Shown: positions 22,229 through 33,751 of the stretch, in pieces
How positions within the stretch are numbered: position 1 is the stretch's first letter
How the letters are laid out: every line of letters starts with the position of its first letter
DNA from: Flectonema sp. DT1601
Taxonomy: Eukaryota; Euglenozoa; Diplonemea; Diplonemida; Diplonemidae
Assembly: GCA_964019425.1 (NCBI GenBank)
Contig: OZ025847.1
Location: forward strand, 278,501-342,500
DNA length: 64,000 nucleotides
Direction: 5' to 3'
Notes under the pieces: model-generated
Seen by the model: the letters and a program-made list of their open reading frames with translations, nothing else
The model's database searches: none
What the model was told of the DNA's origin: nothing
Translations under genes and position numbers: made by a program

Positions 22229-24028
22229 CTACTTTTGAGCAGGGTCAAGGTACCAGCAAGGCTTCGTGTACTTCAACTTCTCCTTTGGAATCCGCATGAG
22301 GTCGATCCACTCTTGCGAAACAGCTTCCTTGTTCGTCTTGTCGCACTCAATCTTTGCCAGGTAGTTTAGCAAATCCACGCTCTCGATGGCAGGCTCCAGG
22401 GCCACCTTCGACAAGCAAATCTCTCCCATCACGTGGTCGGCGAACGCGCAGCGGTTGTCCTTCTGCTCCCCCTGTTCCTTATTCTTGGCAGCAACTGCAG
22501 CCTGGGAAACAGCCGCCCTCTCCGTCGAAGCTGAAGCTGAAGCTGGGCAATTCACCGTCGCTGCTCCGCTGACGGGGCTCACCCAGTTCCACCCAGAACC
22601 TCCCAACGGAGTTCCGAGGATCCCGGCAAGGTTGTCGTCCCCGTACACGAAGTCGTTCTCGCCGTTGGCTCCCGGCATTCCAACCGTGTGATGTACGTCT
22701 CGGATGGTCCACGCAGCCGAAAACCACTGCAGCGTCGATGTTCCGTCGTACGTCATCGGCAGCACGCTGTCCAGCTGCAGAAGCGCTTCTTGGCTGGGGC
22801 TACCCGCCACTGCGTAGTGGTTGCCGTTCAGGTCCGCCTTCGCCACCTCATCGTGTCCGTGGTAGTCCTGCCACAGCGCGTACATCCTGTCGACGTTGGC
22901 GTGGTGCACCATGAAAAGTGGGTCCTCCGGCGAGTAGAAGGTCGACATCTGTCCTCCGATGGCAACGTGCGGTGCCCCGTGTGGAGACCCCTCCAGCGTC
23001 GGTCTGAATCCCACGAAGTTCGGAAAGTCCTGAATCACGGCAGCCATGGCAGCCTGTCCGGTGAATCCCCAGTTGAACGCATACGTCCTGCGGAGACACA
23101 TGTTGCGAGAATCACGCCATCCGGTTCCGCTGTTGAAGTTGGCAACTCCGTCGTTCACGCAGTCAGACGAGTCGATCCCGCTCGCAGATCCGAAGGTCGA
23201 CGCCGAAAACACCACACTCTGCGACTCGCTTCCGGCGTCCTTTTCCCAGTCCCAGTAAGGAACGGCGATGCAGCTGAACTCTCCTCCCAACGAACGCAGC
23301 ATGTTCTCCCACCCGACGAGGTAGTATCTGTGCCACGCGAGGAACGCGCTGGTTCCGTGCGCGTACGACCCGGCTTCAAGGTGCATCTCCACCATTCGAT
23401 CGAAGTCCGCCTTGCGGGTTCTGTGGAACGTTCCCACCGCGCTGATGTACAGGTCCCTCTCCGCGCACGACAGCAGCGACCACGCCTTCCTCACACGAGG
23501 GGTCGCACAGGTAGACGTCGGTGGCGATGCTGGCGGCGTCGGTGGCGATTCTGGCGCCGTCGGTAATGTTACTGTTGGTAATGTTAGCGTCGGCGTCGCC
23601 GTCGGCGGCTCCGAGCAAGTCCAGTTCAGTACGAATCCACTCCTCCTCTCGCTGAAGTCCGAGGTCAACTGCACGAAGATCCCATCCTGGTCCACAACCG
23701 TGTCTTCCGGAATGCTCTCTCCCGAGTGCGAAAGAACTGCCGTCGATCCGATGATGCCATCGGTCACCGGGAACGCGCTCACGATGTCGAACCCGCTCTC
23801 GGTTTCGAACTCCGTCCACCGCAACACCGTCCGCTTCGACCGGCACTTGAAGTAGAAGCACGCGTGTATGTTGTTTTTGTACTTCCGGGACCCGCTTGGG
23901 TAGTCCACCGTTCCGCTCGCTTCCCTGTACTTCTTATTCACAGTACACTCCGTCGGGAAGGTAAATCCGCTGGATTCGGCGGGAAGCACAGCGGCAGCCG
24001 CAAGTCCGAATAGGACAGTGGACTTCAT
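22229..24028 (-). CDS. CUB-tyrosinase, copy T7 (short form, 599 aa)
   Basis: Complete short form with the CAACGG leader marker. By leader marker it opens the third triplet, but it has three hexamers where T1 and T4 have five. Hexamer count and leader allele have thus been uncoupled here, by exchange or slippage. Confidence 0.95.
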   Translation of the reverse strand: MKSTVLFGLAAAAVLPAESSGFTFPTECTVNKKYREASGTVDYPSGSRKYKNNIHACFYFKCRSKRTVLRWTEFETESGFDIVSAFPVTDGIIGSTAVLSHSGESIPEDTVVDQDGIFVQLTSDFSERRSGFVLNWTCSEPPTATPTLTLPTVTLPTAPESPPTPPASPPTSTCATPRVRKAWSLLSCAERDLYISAVGTFHRTRKADFDRMVEMHLEAGSYAHGTSAFLAWHRYYLVGWENMLRSLGGEFSCIAVPYWDWEKDAGSESQSVVFSASTFGSASGIDSSDCVNDGVANFNSGTGWRDSRNMCLRRTYAFNWGFTGQAAMAAVIQDFPNFVGFRPTLEGSPHGAPHVAIGGQMSTFYSPEDPLFMVHHANVDRMYALWQDYHGHDEVAKADLNGNHYAVAGSPSQEALLQLDSVLPMTYDGTSTLQWFSAAWTIRDVHHTVGMPGANGENDFVYGDDNLAGILGTPLGGSGWNWVSPVSGAATVNCPASASASTERAAVSQAAVAAKNKEQGEQKDNRCAFADHVMGEICLSKVALEPAIESVDLLNYLAKIECDKTNKEAVSQEWIDLMRIPKEKLKYTKPCWYLDPAQK

Positions 24029-25465
24029 AATAACAGTTTTCTTGATGAATCTGAAGGGAAATCAAAACATTAATTTAAAAACAAAACGAAAGGAAAGGAA
24101 AGGAAAAACATTTTCCCCAAGCCGACAATACACGTCGTTAATAATTAATATGTGACTAAACTGTTTTTTTTTTAATATGTAGATTACTGATATGAATGAG
24201 AAACATAATAACACAATAACAATAACAACAACGACAACAACCCATAACTGAATGTAAATTGACTAACCTTGACCCCGCAACAGCGATCGATAGAAGGATT
24301 CCAATGTGATTCGATGAGCTTCTGAGAAGCTTGCACTGACAGTAAAGTGAATATAGGAGCGTGAACTGTCTTCCCGTTAAAAAAGGGAATGGGGGGGGAA
24401 GTCAGATGGTTTTATTATTGTTGCTGTTATGCCCGATCTATTAGAAAATGAATTAGACAACTAAGGCAATCACAACAACAAAACTTACCATCAGTTTCTC
24501 CTATTTCCGACACCCAGCACACAACACGATTCTCGTTGTTTTTTTTCCATTTTTACCTGAAGGACGAAGAAGAAGAAGAAGAATAAAATAAATACTAAAC
24601 TTCCGGAGGACACCAAGAAGCAAAGGCCTGAAAAGAGAGGGAAAACAAAGAATCCCAAAGAAGGGAAATAAAGAACCAAATGGCATCGCCGAAGAAGGAA
24701 AACAAAGACTTGCATCCATCGTTCACCGAAGAGAGAGAGCACGGAAACGATTAAAGAAACAAACCATTGCGGGCTTGCTTCCGTGTGCATCTTCTATTTC
24801 CTTTGCGTCGGCTTCACGAGGAAGACCAAAAGAAAGCAATAAAGGGGGCAAAAAAAGAGAAAAAAGAATATAATCTGTTTTCTCTTCCAACCCGTCTCCC
24901 CTTCCTTCCCATCTTCCGACGGGACTTGTCAGTAAGAGAAAAAGGAAAGGCAGGACGGGAAAGTGAAGGGAGAGAGAGAGAAAGAGGGAGAGAGGGAGGT
25001 TGTCGACGCAGAGCAAGAGGGCAACGGTGCTGAGAAAATCACCGGCCAAGAATACCAGCCGCTCGTCTTTTTTTGTCTTGGTGTAATAAAGGCAAAGGTG
25101 AAAAACAAAATAGGTTGCGAAAAAGAAAGAAGGGAACGGAAGGGGAGAGGTCGACACCGCCAGAAGGAGCAGACTACGCTTCCGTGACGCTAAGCGTCGG
25201 AGAAAGGGTTTCTTATTCTTCATGGCAGCGTCTTCCCCCTACAACACCTTTCCTTTCTTTCGATGTTCGGTTGTTTTGAATAGAATTAATAATTAATAAT
25301 AAATAATAAAAACCAATAATAAAAGATTTGGGTTTTTTTTTATTATTTGAATTTAAAAAAAGATAAAAAAGATAAGATAAGATAAGAAAGAAAAACAAGT
25401 GAGAATCATAAAGGACAATCCCTTTTGACTAATTTTATATTTGCGATCACGTGGGTGCTTTCTTC
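24029..25465 (-). promoter_or_regulatory. Leader of T7 and 3' flank of T8
   Basis: 1437 bp. Markers CAACGG, T7 and GACTAATT. Splice sites as in the T1 leader. Confidence 0.55.
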
Positions 25466-27265
25466 CTACTTTTGAGCAGGGTCAAGGTACCAGCAAGGCT
25501 TCGTGTACTTCAACTTCTCCTTTGGAATCCGCATGAGGTCGATCCACTCTTGCGAAACAGCTTCCTTGTTCGTCTTGTCGCACTCAATCTTTGCCAGGTA
25601 GTTTAGCAAATCCACGCTCTCGATGGCAGGCTCCAGGGCCACCTTCGACAAGCAAATCTCTCCCATCACGTGGTCGGCGAACGCGCAGCGGTTGTCCTTC
25701 TGCTCCCCCTGTTCCTTATTCTTGGCAGCAACTGCAGCCTGGGAAACAGCCGCCCTCTCCGTCGAAGCTGAAGCTGAAGCTGGGCAATTCACCGTCGCTG
25801 CTCCGCTGACGGGGCTCACCCAGTTCCACCCAGAACCTCCCAACGGAGTTCCGAGGATCCCGGCAAGGTTGTCGTCCCCGTACACGAAGTCGTTCTCGCC
25901 GTTGGCTCCCGGCATTCCAACCGTGTGATGTACGTCTCGGATGGTCCACGCAGCCGAAAACCACTGCAGCGTCGATGTTCCGTCGTACGTCATCGGCAGC
26001 ACGCTGTCCAGCTGCAGAAGCGCTTCTTGGCTGGGGCTACCCGCCACTGCGTAGTGGTTGCCGTTCAGGTCCGCCTTCGCCACCTCATCGTGTCCGTGGT
26101 AGTCCTGCCACAGCGCGTACATCCTGTCGACGTTGGCGTGGTGCACCATGAAAAGTGGGTCCTCCGGCGAGTAGAAGGTCGACATCTGTCCTCCGATGGC
26201 AACGTGCGGTGCCCCGTGTGGAGACCCCTCCAGCGTCGGTCTGAATCCCACGAAGTTCGGAAAGTCCTGAATCACGGCAGCCATGGCAGCCTGTCCGGTG
26301 AATCCCCAGTTGAACGCATACGTCCTGCGGAGACACATGTTGCGAGAATCACGCCATCCGGTTCCGCTGTTGAAGTTGGCAACTCCGTCGTTCACGCAGT
26401 CAGACGAGTCGATCCCGCTCGCAGATCCGAAGGTCGACGCCGAAAACACCACACTCTGCGACTCGCTTCCGGCGTCCTTTTCCCAGTCCCAGTAAGGAAC
26501 GGCGATGCAGCTGAACTCTCCTCCCAACGAACGCAGCATGTTCTCCCACCCGACGAGGTAGTATCTGTGCCACGCGAGGAACGCGCTGGTTCCGTGCGCG
26601 TACGACCCGGCTTCAAGGTGCATCTCCACCATTCGATCGAAGTCCGCCTTGCGGGTTCTGTGGAACGTTCCCACCGCGCTGATGTACAGGTCCCTCTCCG
26701 CGCACGACAGCAGCGACCACGCCTTCCTCACACGAGGGGTCGCACAGGTAGACGTCGGTGGCGATGCTGGCGGCGTCGGTGGCGATTCTGGCGCCGTCGG
26801 TAATGTTACTGTTGGTAATGTTAGCGTCGGCGTCGCCGTCGGCGGCTCCGAGCAAGTCCAGTTCAGTACGAATCCACTCCTCCTCTCGCTGAAGTCCGAG
26901 GTCAACTGCACGAAGATCCCATCCTGGTCCACAACCGTGTCTTCCGGAATGCTCTCTCCCGAGTGCGAAAGAACTGCCGTCGATCCGATGATGCCATCGG
27001 TCACCGGGAACGCGCTCACGATGTCGAACCCGCTCTCGGTTTCGAACTCCGTCCACCGCAACACCGTCCGCTTCGACCGGCACTTGAAGTAGAAGCACGC
27101 GTGTATGTTGTTTTTGTACTTCCGGGACCCGCTTGGGTAGTCCACCGTTCCGCTCGCTTCCCTGTACTTCTTATTCACAGTACACTCCGTCGGGAAGGTA
27201 AATCCGCTGGATTCGGCGGGAAGCACAGCGGCAGCCGCAAGTCCGAATAGGACAGTGGACTTCAT
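25466..27265 (-). CDS. CUB-tyrosinase, copy T8 (short form, 599 aa)
   Basis: Complete short form with the CACCGG leader marker, equal in protein to T2 and T5. Second member of the third triplet. Confidence 0.95.
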   Translation of the reverse strand: MKSTVLFGLAAAAVLPAESSGFTFPTECTVNKKYREASGTVDYPSGSRKYKNNIHACFYFKCRSKRTVLRWTEFETESGFDIVSAFPVTDGIIGSTAVLSHSGESIPEDTVVDQDGIFVQLTSDFSERRSGFVLNWTCSEPPTATPTLTLPTVTLPTAPESPPTPPASPPTSTCATPRVRKAWSLLSCAERDLYISAVGTFHRTRKADFDRMVEMHLEAGSYAHGTSAFLAWHRYYLVGWENMLRSLGGEFSCIAVPYWDWEKDAGSESQSVVFSASTFGSASGIDSSDCVNDGVANFNSGTGWRDSRNMCLRRTYAFNWGFTGQAAMAAVIQDFPNFVGFRPTLEGSPHGAPHVAIGGQMSTFYSPEDPLFMVHHANVDRMYALWQDYHGHDEVAKADLNGNHYAVAGSPSQEALLQLDSVLPMTYDGTSTLQWFSAAWTIRDVHHTVGMPGANGENDFVYGDDNLAGILGTPLGGSGWNWVSPVSGAATVNCPASASASTERAAVSQAAVAAKNKEQGEQKDNRCAFADHVMGEICLSKVALEPAIESVDLLNYLAKIECDKTNKEAVSQEWIDLMRIPKEKLKYTKPCWYLDPAQK

Positions 27266-28702
27266 AATAACAGTTTTCTTGATGAATCTGAAGGGAAATC
27301 AAAACATTAATTTAAAAACAAAACGAAAGGAAAGGAAAGGAAAAACATTTTCCCCAAGCCGACAATACACGTCGTTAATAATTAATATGTGACTAAACTG
27401 TTTTTTTTTTAATATGTAGATTACTGATATGAATGAGAAACATAATAACACAATAACAATAACAACAACGACAACAACCCATAACTGAATGTAAATTGAC
27501 TAACCTTGACCCCGCAACAGCGATCGATAGAAGGATTCCAATGTGATTCGATGAGCTTCTGAGAAGCTTGCACTGACAGTAAAGTGAATATAGGAGCGTG
27601 AACTGTCTTCCCGTTAAAAAAGGGAATGGGGGGGGAAGTCAGATGGTTTTATTATTGTTGCTGTTATGCCCGATCTATTAGAAAATGAATTAGACAACTA
27701 AGGCAATCACAACAACAAAACTTACCATCAGTTTCTCCTATTTCCGACACCCAGCACACAACACGATTCTCGTTGTTTTTTTTCCATTTTTACCTGAAGG
27801 ACGAAGAAGAAGAAGAAGAATAAAATAAATACTAAACTTCCGGAGGACACCAAGAAGCAAAGGCCTGAAAAGAGAGGGAAAACAAAGAATCCCAAAGAAG
27901 GGAAATAAAGAACCAAATGGCATCGCCGAAGAAGGAAAACAAAGACTTGCATCCATCGTTCACCGAAGAGAGAGAGCACGGAAACGATTAAAGAAACAAA
28001 CCATTGCGGGCTTGCTTCCGTGTGCATCTTCTATTTCCTTTGCGTCGGCTTCACGAGGAAGACCAAAAGAAAGCAATAAAGGGGGCAAAAAAAGAGAAAA
28101 AAGAATATAATCTGTTTTCTCTTCCAACCCGTCTCCCCTTCCTTCCCATCTTCCGACGGGACTTGTCAGTAAGAGAAAAAGGAAAGGCAGGACGGGAAAG
28201 TGAAGGGAGAGAGAGAGAAAGAGGGAGAGAGGGAGGTTGTCGACGCAGAGCAAGAGGGCACCGGTGCTGAGAAAATCACCGGCCAAGAATACCAGCCGCT
28301 CGTCTTTTTTTGTCTTGGTGTAATAAAGGCAAAGGTGAAAAACAAAATAGGTTGCGAAAAAGAAAGAAGGGAACGGAAGGGGAGAGGTCGACACCGCCAG
28401 AAGGAGCAGACTACGCTTCCGTGACGCTAAGCGTCGGAGAAAGGGTTTCTTATTCTTCATGGCAGCGTCTTCCCCCTACAACACCTTTCCTTTCTTTCGA
28501 TGTTCGGTTGTTTTGAATAGAATTAATAATTAATAATAAATAATAAAAACCAATAATAAAAGATTTGGGTTTTTTTTTATTATTTGAATTTAAAAAAAGA
28601 TAAAAAAGATAAGATAAGATAAGAAAGAAAAACAAGTGAGAATCATAAAGGACAATCCCTTTTGACTAATTTTATATTTGCGATCACGTGGGTGCTTTCT
28701 TC
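27266..28702 (-). promoter_or_regulatory. Leader of T8 and 3' flank of T9
   Basis: 1437 bp. Markers CACCGG, T7 and GACTAATT. Splice sites as in the T1 leader. Confidence 0.55.
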
Positions 28703-30514
28703 CTACTTTTGAGCAGGGTCAAGGTACCAGCAAGGCTTCGTGTACTTCAACTTCTCCTTTGGAATCCGCATGAGGTCGATCCACTCTTGCGAAACAGCTT
28801 CCTTGTTCGTCTTGTCGCACTCAATCTTTGCCAGGTAGTTTAGCAAATCCACGCTCTCGATGGCAGGCTCCAGGGCCACCTTCGACAAGCAAATCTCTCC
28901 CATCACGTGGTCGGCGAACGCGCAGCGGTTGTCCTTCTGCTCCCCCTGTTCCTTATTCTTGGCAGCAACTGCAGCCTGGGAAACAGCCGCCCTCTCCGTC
29001 GAAGCTGAAGCTGAAGCTGAAGCTGAAGCTGGGCAATTCACCGTCGCTGCTCCGCTGACGGGGCTCACCCAGTTCCACCCAGAACCTCCCAACGGAGTTC
29101 CGAGGATCCCGGCAAGGTTGTCGTCCCCGTACACGAAGTCGTTCTCGCCGTTGGCTCCCGGCATTCCAACCGTGTGATGTACGTCTCGGATGGTCCACGC
29201 AGCCGAAAACCACTGCAGCGTCGATGTTCCGTCGTACGTCATCGGCAGCACGCTGTCCAGCTGCAGAAGCGCTTCTTGGCTGGGGCTACCCGCCACTGCG
29301 TAGTGGTTGCCGTTCAGGTCCGCCTTCGCCACCTCATCGTGTCCGTGGTAGTCCTGCCACAGCGCGTACATCCTGTCGACGTTGGCGTGGTGCACCATGA
29401 AAAGTGGGTCCTCCGGCGAGTAGAAGGTCGACATCTGTCCTCCGATGGCAACGTGCGGTGCCCCGTGTGGAGACCCCTCCAGCGTCGGTCTGAATCCCAC
29501 GAAGTTCGGAAAGTCCTGAATCACGGCAGCCATGGCAGCCTGTCCGGTGAATCCCCAGTTGAACGCATACGTCCTGCGGAGACACATGTTGCGAGAATCA
29601 CGCCATCCGGTTCCGCTGTTGAAGTTGGCAACTCCGTCGTTCACGCAGTCAGACGAGTCGATCCCGCTCGCAGATCCGAAGGTCGACGCCGAAAACACCA
29701 CACTCTGCGACTCGCTTCCGGCGTCCTTTTCCCAGTCCCAGTAAGGAACGGCGATGCAGCTGAACTCTCCTCCCAACGAACGCAGCATGTTCTCCCACCC
29801 GACGAGGTAGTATCTGTGCCACGCGAGGAACGCGCTGGTTCCGTGCGCGTACGACCCGGCTTCAAGGTGCATCTCCACCATTCGATCGAAGTCCGCCTTG
29901 CGGGTTCTGTGGAACGTTCCCACCGCGCTGATGTACAGGTCCCTCTCCGCGCACGACAGCAGCGACCACGCCTTCCTCACACGAGGGGTCGCACAGGTAG
30001 ACGTCGGTGGCGATGCTGGCGGCGTCGGTGGCGATTCTGGCGCCGTCGGTAATGTTACTGTTGGTAATGTTAGCGTCGGCGTCGCCGTCGGCGGCTCCGA
30101 GCAAGTCCAGTTCAGTACGAATCCACTCCTCCTCTCGCTGAAGTCCGAGGTCAACTGCACGAAGATCCCATCCTGGTCCACAACCGTGTCTTCCGGAATG
30201 CTCTCTCCCGAGTGCGAAAGAACTGCCGTCGATCCGATGATGCCATCGGTCACCGGGAACGCGCTCACGATGTCGAACCCGCTCTCGGTTTCGAACTCCG
30301 TCCACCGCAACACCGTCCGCTTCGACCGGCACTTGAAGTAGAAGCACGCGTGTATGTTGTTTTTGTACTTCCGGGACCCGCTTGGGTAGTCCACCGTTCC
30401 GCTCGCTTCCCTGTACTTCTTATTCACAGTACACTCCGTCGGGAAGGTAAATCCGCTGGATTCGGCGGGAAGCACAGCGGCAGCCGCAAGTCCGAATAGG
30501 ACAGTGGACTTCAT
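28703..30514 (-). CDS. CUB-tyrosinase, copy T9 (long form, 603 aa)
   Basis: Complete long form with the CACCGG leader marker, matching T3 and T6 by place in the triplet. It is the last long form before the right edge of the array. Confidence 0.95.
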   Translation of the reverse strand: MKSTVLFGLAAAAVLPAESSGFTFPTECTVNKKYREASGTVDYPSGSRKYKNNIHACFYFKCRSKRTVLRWTEFETESGFDIVSAFPVTDGIIGSTAVLSHSGESIPEDTVVDQDGIFVQLTSDFSERRSGFVLNWTCSEPPTATPTLTLPTVTLPTAPESPPTPPASPPTSTCATPRVRKAWSLLSCAERDLYISAVGTFHRTRKADFDRMVEMHLEAGSYAHGTSAFLAWHRYYLVGWENMLRSLGGEFSCIAVPYWDWEKDAGSESQSVVFSASTFGSASGIDSSDCVNDGVANFNSGTGWRDSRNMCLRRTYAFNWGFTGQAAMAAVIQDFPNFVGFRPTLEGSPHGAPHVAIGGQMSTFYSPEDPLFMVHHANVDRMYALWQDYHGHDEVAKADLNGNHYAVAGSPSQEALLQLDSVLPMTYDGTSTLQWFSAAWTIRDVHHTVGMPGANGENDFVYGDDNLAGILGTPLGGSGWNWVSPVSGAATVNCPASASASASASTERAAVSQAAVAAKNKEQGEQKDNRCAFADHVMGEICLSKVALEPAIESVDLLNYLAKIECDKTNKEAVSQEWIDLMRIPKEKLKYTKPCWYLDPAQK

Positions 30515-31951
30515 AATAACAGTTTTCTTGATGAATCTGAAGGGAAATCAAAACATTAATTTAAAAACAAAACGAAAGGAAAGGAAAGGAAAAACATTTT
30601 CCCCAAGCCGACAATACACGTCGTTAATAATTAATATGTGACTAAACTGTTTTTTTTTTAATATGTAGATTACTGATATGAATGAGAAACATAATAACAC
30701 AATAACAATAACAACAACGACAACAACCCATAACTGAATGTAAATTGACTAACCTTGACCCCGCAACAGCGATCGATAGAAGGATTCCAATGTGATTCGA
30801 TGAGCTTCTGAGAAGCTTGCACTGACAGTAAAGTGAATATAGGAGCGTGAACTGTCTTCCCGTTAAAAAAGGGAATGGGGGGGGAAGTCAGATGGTTTTA
30901 TTATTGTTGCTGTTATGCCCGATCTATTAGAAAATGAATTAGACAACTAAGGCAATCACAACAACAAAACTTACCATCAGTTTCTCCTATTTCCGACACC
31001 CAGCACACAACACGATTCTCGTTGTTTTTTTTCCATTTTTACCTGAAGGACGAAGAAGAAGAAGAAGAATAAAATAAATACTAAACTTCCGGAGGACACC
31101 AAGAAGCAAAGGCCTGAAAAGAGAGGGAAAACAAAGAATCCCAAAGAAGGGAAATAAAGAACCAAATGGCATCGCCGAAGAAGGAAAACAAAGACTTGCA
31201 TCCATCGTTCACCGAAGAGAGAGAGCACGGAAACGATTAAAGAAACAAACCATTGCGGGCTTGCTTCCGTGTGCATCTTCTATTTCCTTTGCGTCGGCTT
31301 CACGAGGAAGACCAAAAGAAAGCAATAAAGGGGGCAAAAAAAGAGAAAAAAGAATATAATCTGTTTTCTCTTCCAACCCGTCTCCCCTTCCTTCCCATCT
31401 TCCGACGGGACTTGTCAGTAAGAGAAAAAGGAAAGGCAGGACGGGAAAGTGAAGGGAGAGAGAGAGAAAGAGGGAGAGAGGGAGGTTGTCGACGCAGAGC
31501 AAGAGGGCACCGGTGCTGAGAAAATCACCGGCCAAGAATACCAGCCGCTCGTCTTTTTTTGTCTTGGTGTAATAAAGGCAAAGGTGAAAAACAAAATAGG
31601 TTGCGAAAAAGAAAGAAGGGAACGGAAGGGGAGAGGTCGACACCGCCAGAAGGAGCAGACTACGCTTCCGTGACGCTAAGCGTCGGAGAAAGGGTTTCTT
31701 ATTCTTCATGGCAGCGTCTTCCCCCTACAACACCTTTCCTTTCTTTCGATGTTCGGTTGTTTTGAATAGAATTAATAATTAATAATAAATAATAAAAACC
31801 AATAATAAAAGATTTGGGTTTTTTTTTATTATTTGAATTTAAAAAAAGATAAAAAAGATAAGATAAGATAAGAAAGAAAAACAAGTGAGAATCATAAAGG
31901 ACAATCCCTTTTGACTAATTTTATATTTGCGATCACGTGGGTGCTTTCTTC
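30515..31951 (-). promoter_or_regulatory. Leader of T9 and 3' flank of T10
   Basis: 1437 bp. Markers CACCGG, T7 and GACTAATT. Splice sites as in the T1 leader. Confidence 0.55.
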
Positions 31952-33751
31952 CTACTTTTGAGCAGGGTCAAGGTACCAGCAAGGCTTCGTGTACTTCAAC
32001 TTCTCCTTTGGAATCCGCATGAGGTCGATCCACTCTTGCGAAACAGCTTCCTTGTTCGTCTTGTCGCACTCAATCTTTGCCAGGTAGTTTAGCAAATCCA
32101 CGCTCTCGATGGCAGGCTCCAGGGCCACCTTCGACAAGCAAATCTCTCCCATCACGTGGTCGGCGAACGCGCAGCGGTTGTCCTTCTGCTCCCCCTGTTC
32201 CTTATTCTTGGCAGCAACTGCAGCCTGGGAAACAGCCGCCCTCTCCGTCGAAGCTGAAGCTGAAGCTGGGCAATTCACCGTCGCTGCTCCGCTGACGGGG
32301 CTCACCCAGTTCCACCCAGAACCTCCCAACGGAGTTCCGAGGATCCCGGCAAGGTTGTCGTCCCCGTACACGAAGTCGTTCTCGCCGTTGGCTCCCGGCA
32401 TTCCAACCGTGTGATGTACGTCTCGGATGGTCCACGCAGCCGAAAACCACTGCAGCGTCGATGTTCCGTCGTACGTCATCGGCAGCACGCTGTCCAGCTG
32501 CAGAAGCGCTTCTTGGCTGGGGCTACCCGCCACTGCGTAGTGGTTGCCGTTCAGGTCCGCCTTCGCCACCTCATCGTGTCCGTGGTAGTCCTGCCACAGC
32601 GCGTACATCCTGTCGACGTTGGCGTGGTGCACCATGAAAAGTGGGTCCTCCGGCGAGTAGAAGGTCGACATCTGTCCTCCGATGGCAACGTGCGGTGCCC
32701 CGTGTGGAGACCCCTCCAGCGTCGGTCTGAATCCCACGAAGTTCGGAAAGTCCTGAATCACGGCAGCCATGGCAGCCTGTCCGGTGAATCCCCAGTTGAA
32801 CGCATACGTCCTGCGGAGACACATGTTGCGAGAATCACGCCATCCGGTTCCGCTGTTGAAGTTGGCAACTCCGTCGTTCACGCAGTCAGACGAGTCGATC
32901 CCGCTCGCAGATCCGAAGGTCGACGCCGAAAACACCACACTCTGCGACTCGCTTCCGGCGTCCTTTTCCCAGTCCCAGTAAGGAACGGCGATGCAGCTGA
33001 ACTCTCCTCCCAACGAACGCAGCATGTTCTCCCACCCGACGAGGTAGTATCTGTGCCACGCGAGGAACGCGCTGGTTCCGTGCGCGTACGACCCGGCTTC
33101 AAGGTGCATCTCCACCATTCGATCGAAGTCCGCCTTGCGGGTTCTGTGGAACGTTCCCACCGCGCTGATGTACAGGTCCCTCTCCGCGCACGACAGCAGC
33201 GACCACGCCTTCCTCACACGAGGGGTCGCACAGGTAGACGTCGGTGGCGATGCTGGCGGCGTCGGTGGCGATTCTGGCGCCGTCGGTAATGTTACTGTTG
33301 GTAATGTTAGCGTCGGCGTCGCCGTCGGCGGCTCCGAGCAAGTCCAGTTCAGTACGAATCCACTCCTCCTCTCGCTGAAGTCCGAGGTCAACTGCACGAA
33401 GATCCCATCCTGGTCCACAACCGTGTCTTCCGGAATGCTCTCTCCCGAGTGCGAAAGAACTGCCGTCGATCCGATGATGCCATCGGTCACCGGGAACGCG
33501 CTCACGATGTCGAACCCGCTCTCGGTTTCGAACTCCGTCCACCGCAACACCGTCCGCTTCGACCGGCACTTGAAGTAGAAGCACGCGTGTATGTTGTTTT
33601 TGTACTTCCGGGACCCGCTTGGGTAGTCCACCGTTCCGCTCGCTTCCCTGTACTTCTTATTCACAGTACACTCCGTCGGGAAGGTAAATCCGCTGGATTC
33701 GGCGGGAAGCACAGCGGCAGCCGCAAGTCCGAATAGGACAGTGGACTTCAT
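31952..33751 (-). CDS. CUB-tyrosinase, copy T10 (short form, 599 aa)
   Basis: Complete short form with the CAACGG leader marker, equal to T7. It has the last full-length leader (33752-35188) in the array. Confidence 0.95.
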   Translation of the reverse strand: MKSTVLFGLAAAAVLPAESSGFTFPTECTVNKKYREASGTVDYPSGSRKYKNNIHACFYFKCRSKRTVLRWTEFETESGFDIVSAFPVTDGIIGSTAVLSHSGESIPEDTVVDQDGIFVQLTSDFSERRSGFVLNWTCSEPPTATPTLTLPTVTLPTAPESPPTPPASPPTSTCATPRVRKAWSLLSCAERDLYISAVGTFHRTRKADFDRMVEMHLEAGSYAHGTSAFLAWHRYYLVGWENMLRSLGGEFSCIAVPYWDWEKDAGSESQSVVFSASTFGSASGIDSSDCVNDGVANFNSGTGWRDSRNMCLRRTYAFNWGFTGQAAMAAVIQDFPNFVGFRPTLEGSPHGAPHVAIGGQMSTFYSPEDPLFMVHHANVDRMYALWQDYHGHDEVAKADLNGNHYAVAGSPSQEALLQLDSVLPMTYDGTSTLQWFSAAWTIRDVHHTVGMPGANGENDFVYGDDNLAGILGTPLGGSGWNWVSPVSGAATVNCPASASASTERAAVSQAAVAAKNKEQGEQKDNRCAFADHVMGEICLSKVALEPAIESVDLLNYLAKIECDKTNKEAVSQEWIDLMRIPKEKLKYTKPCWYLDPAQK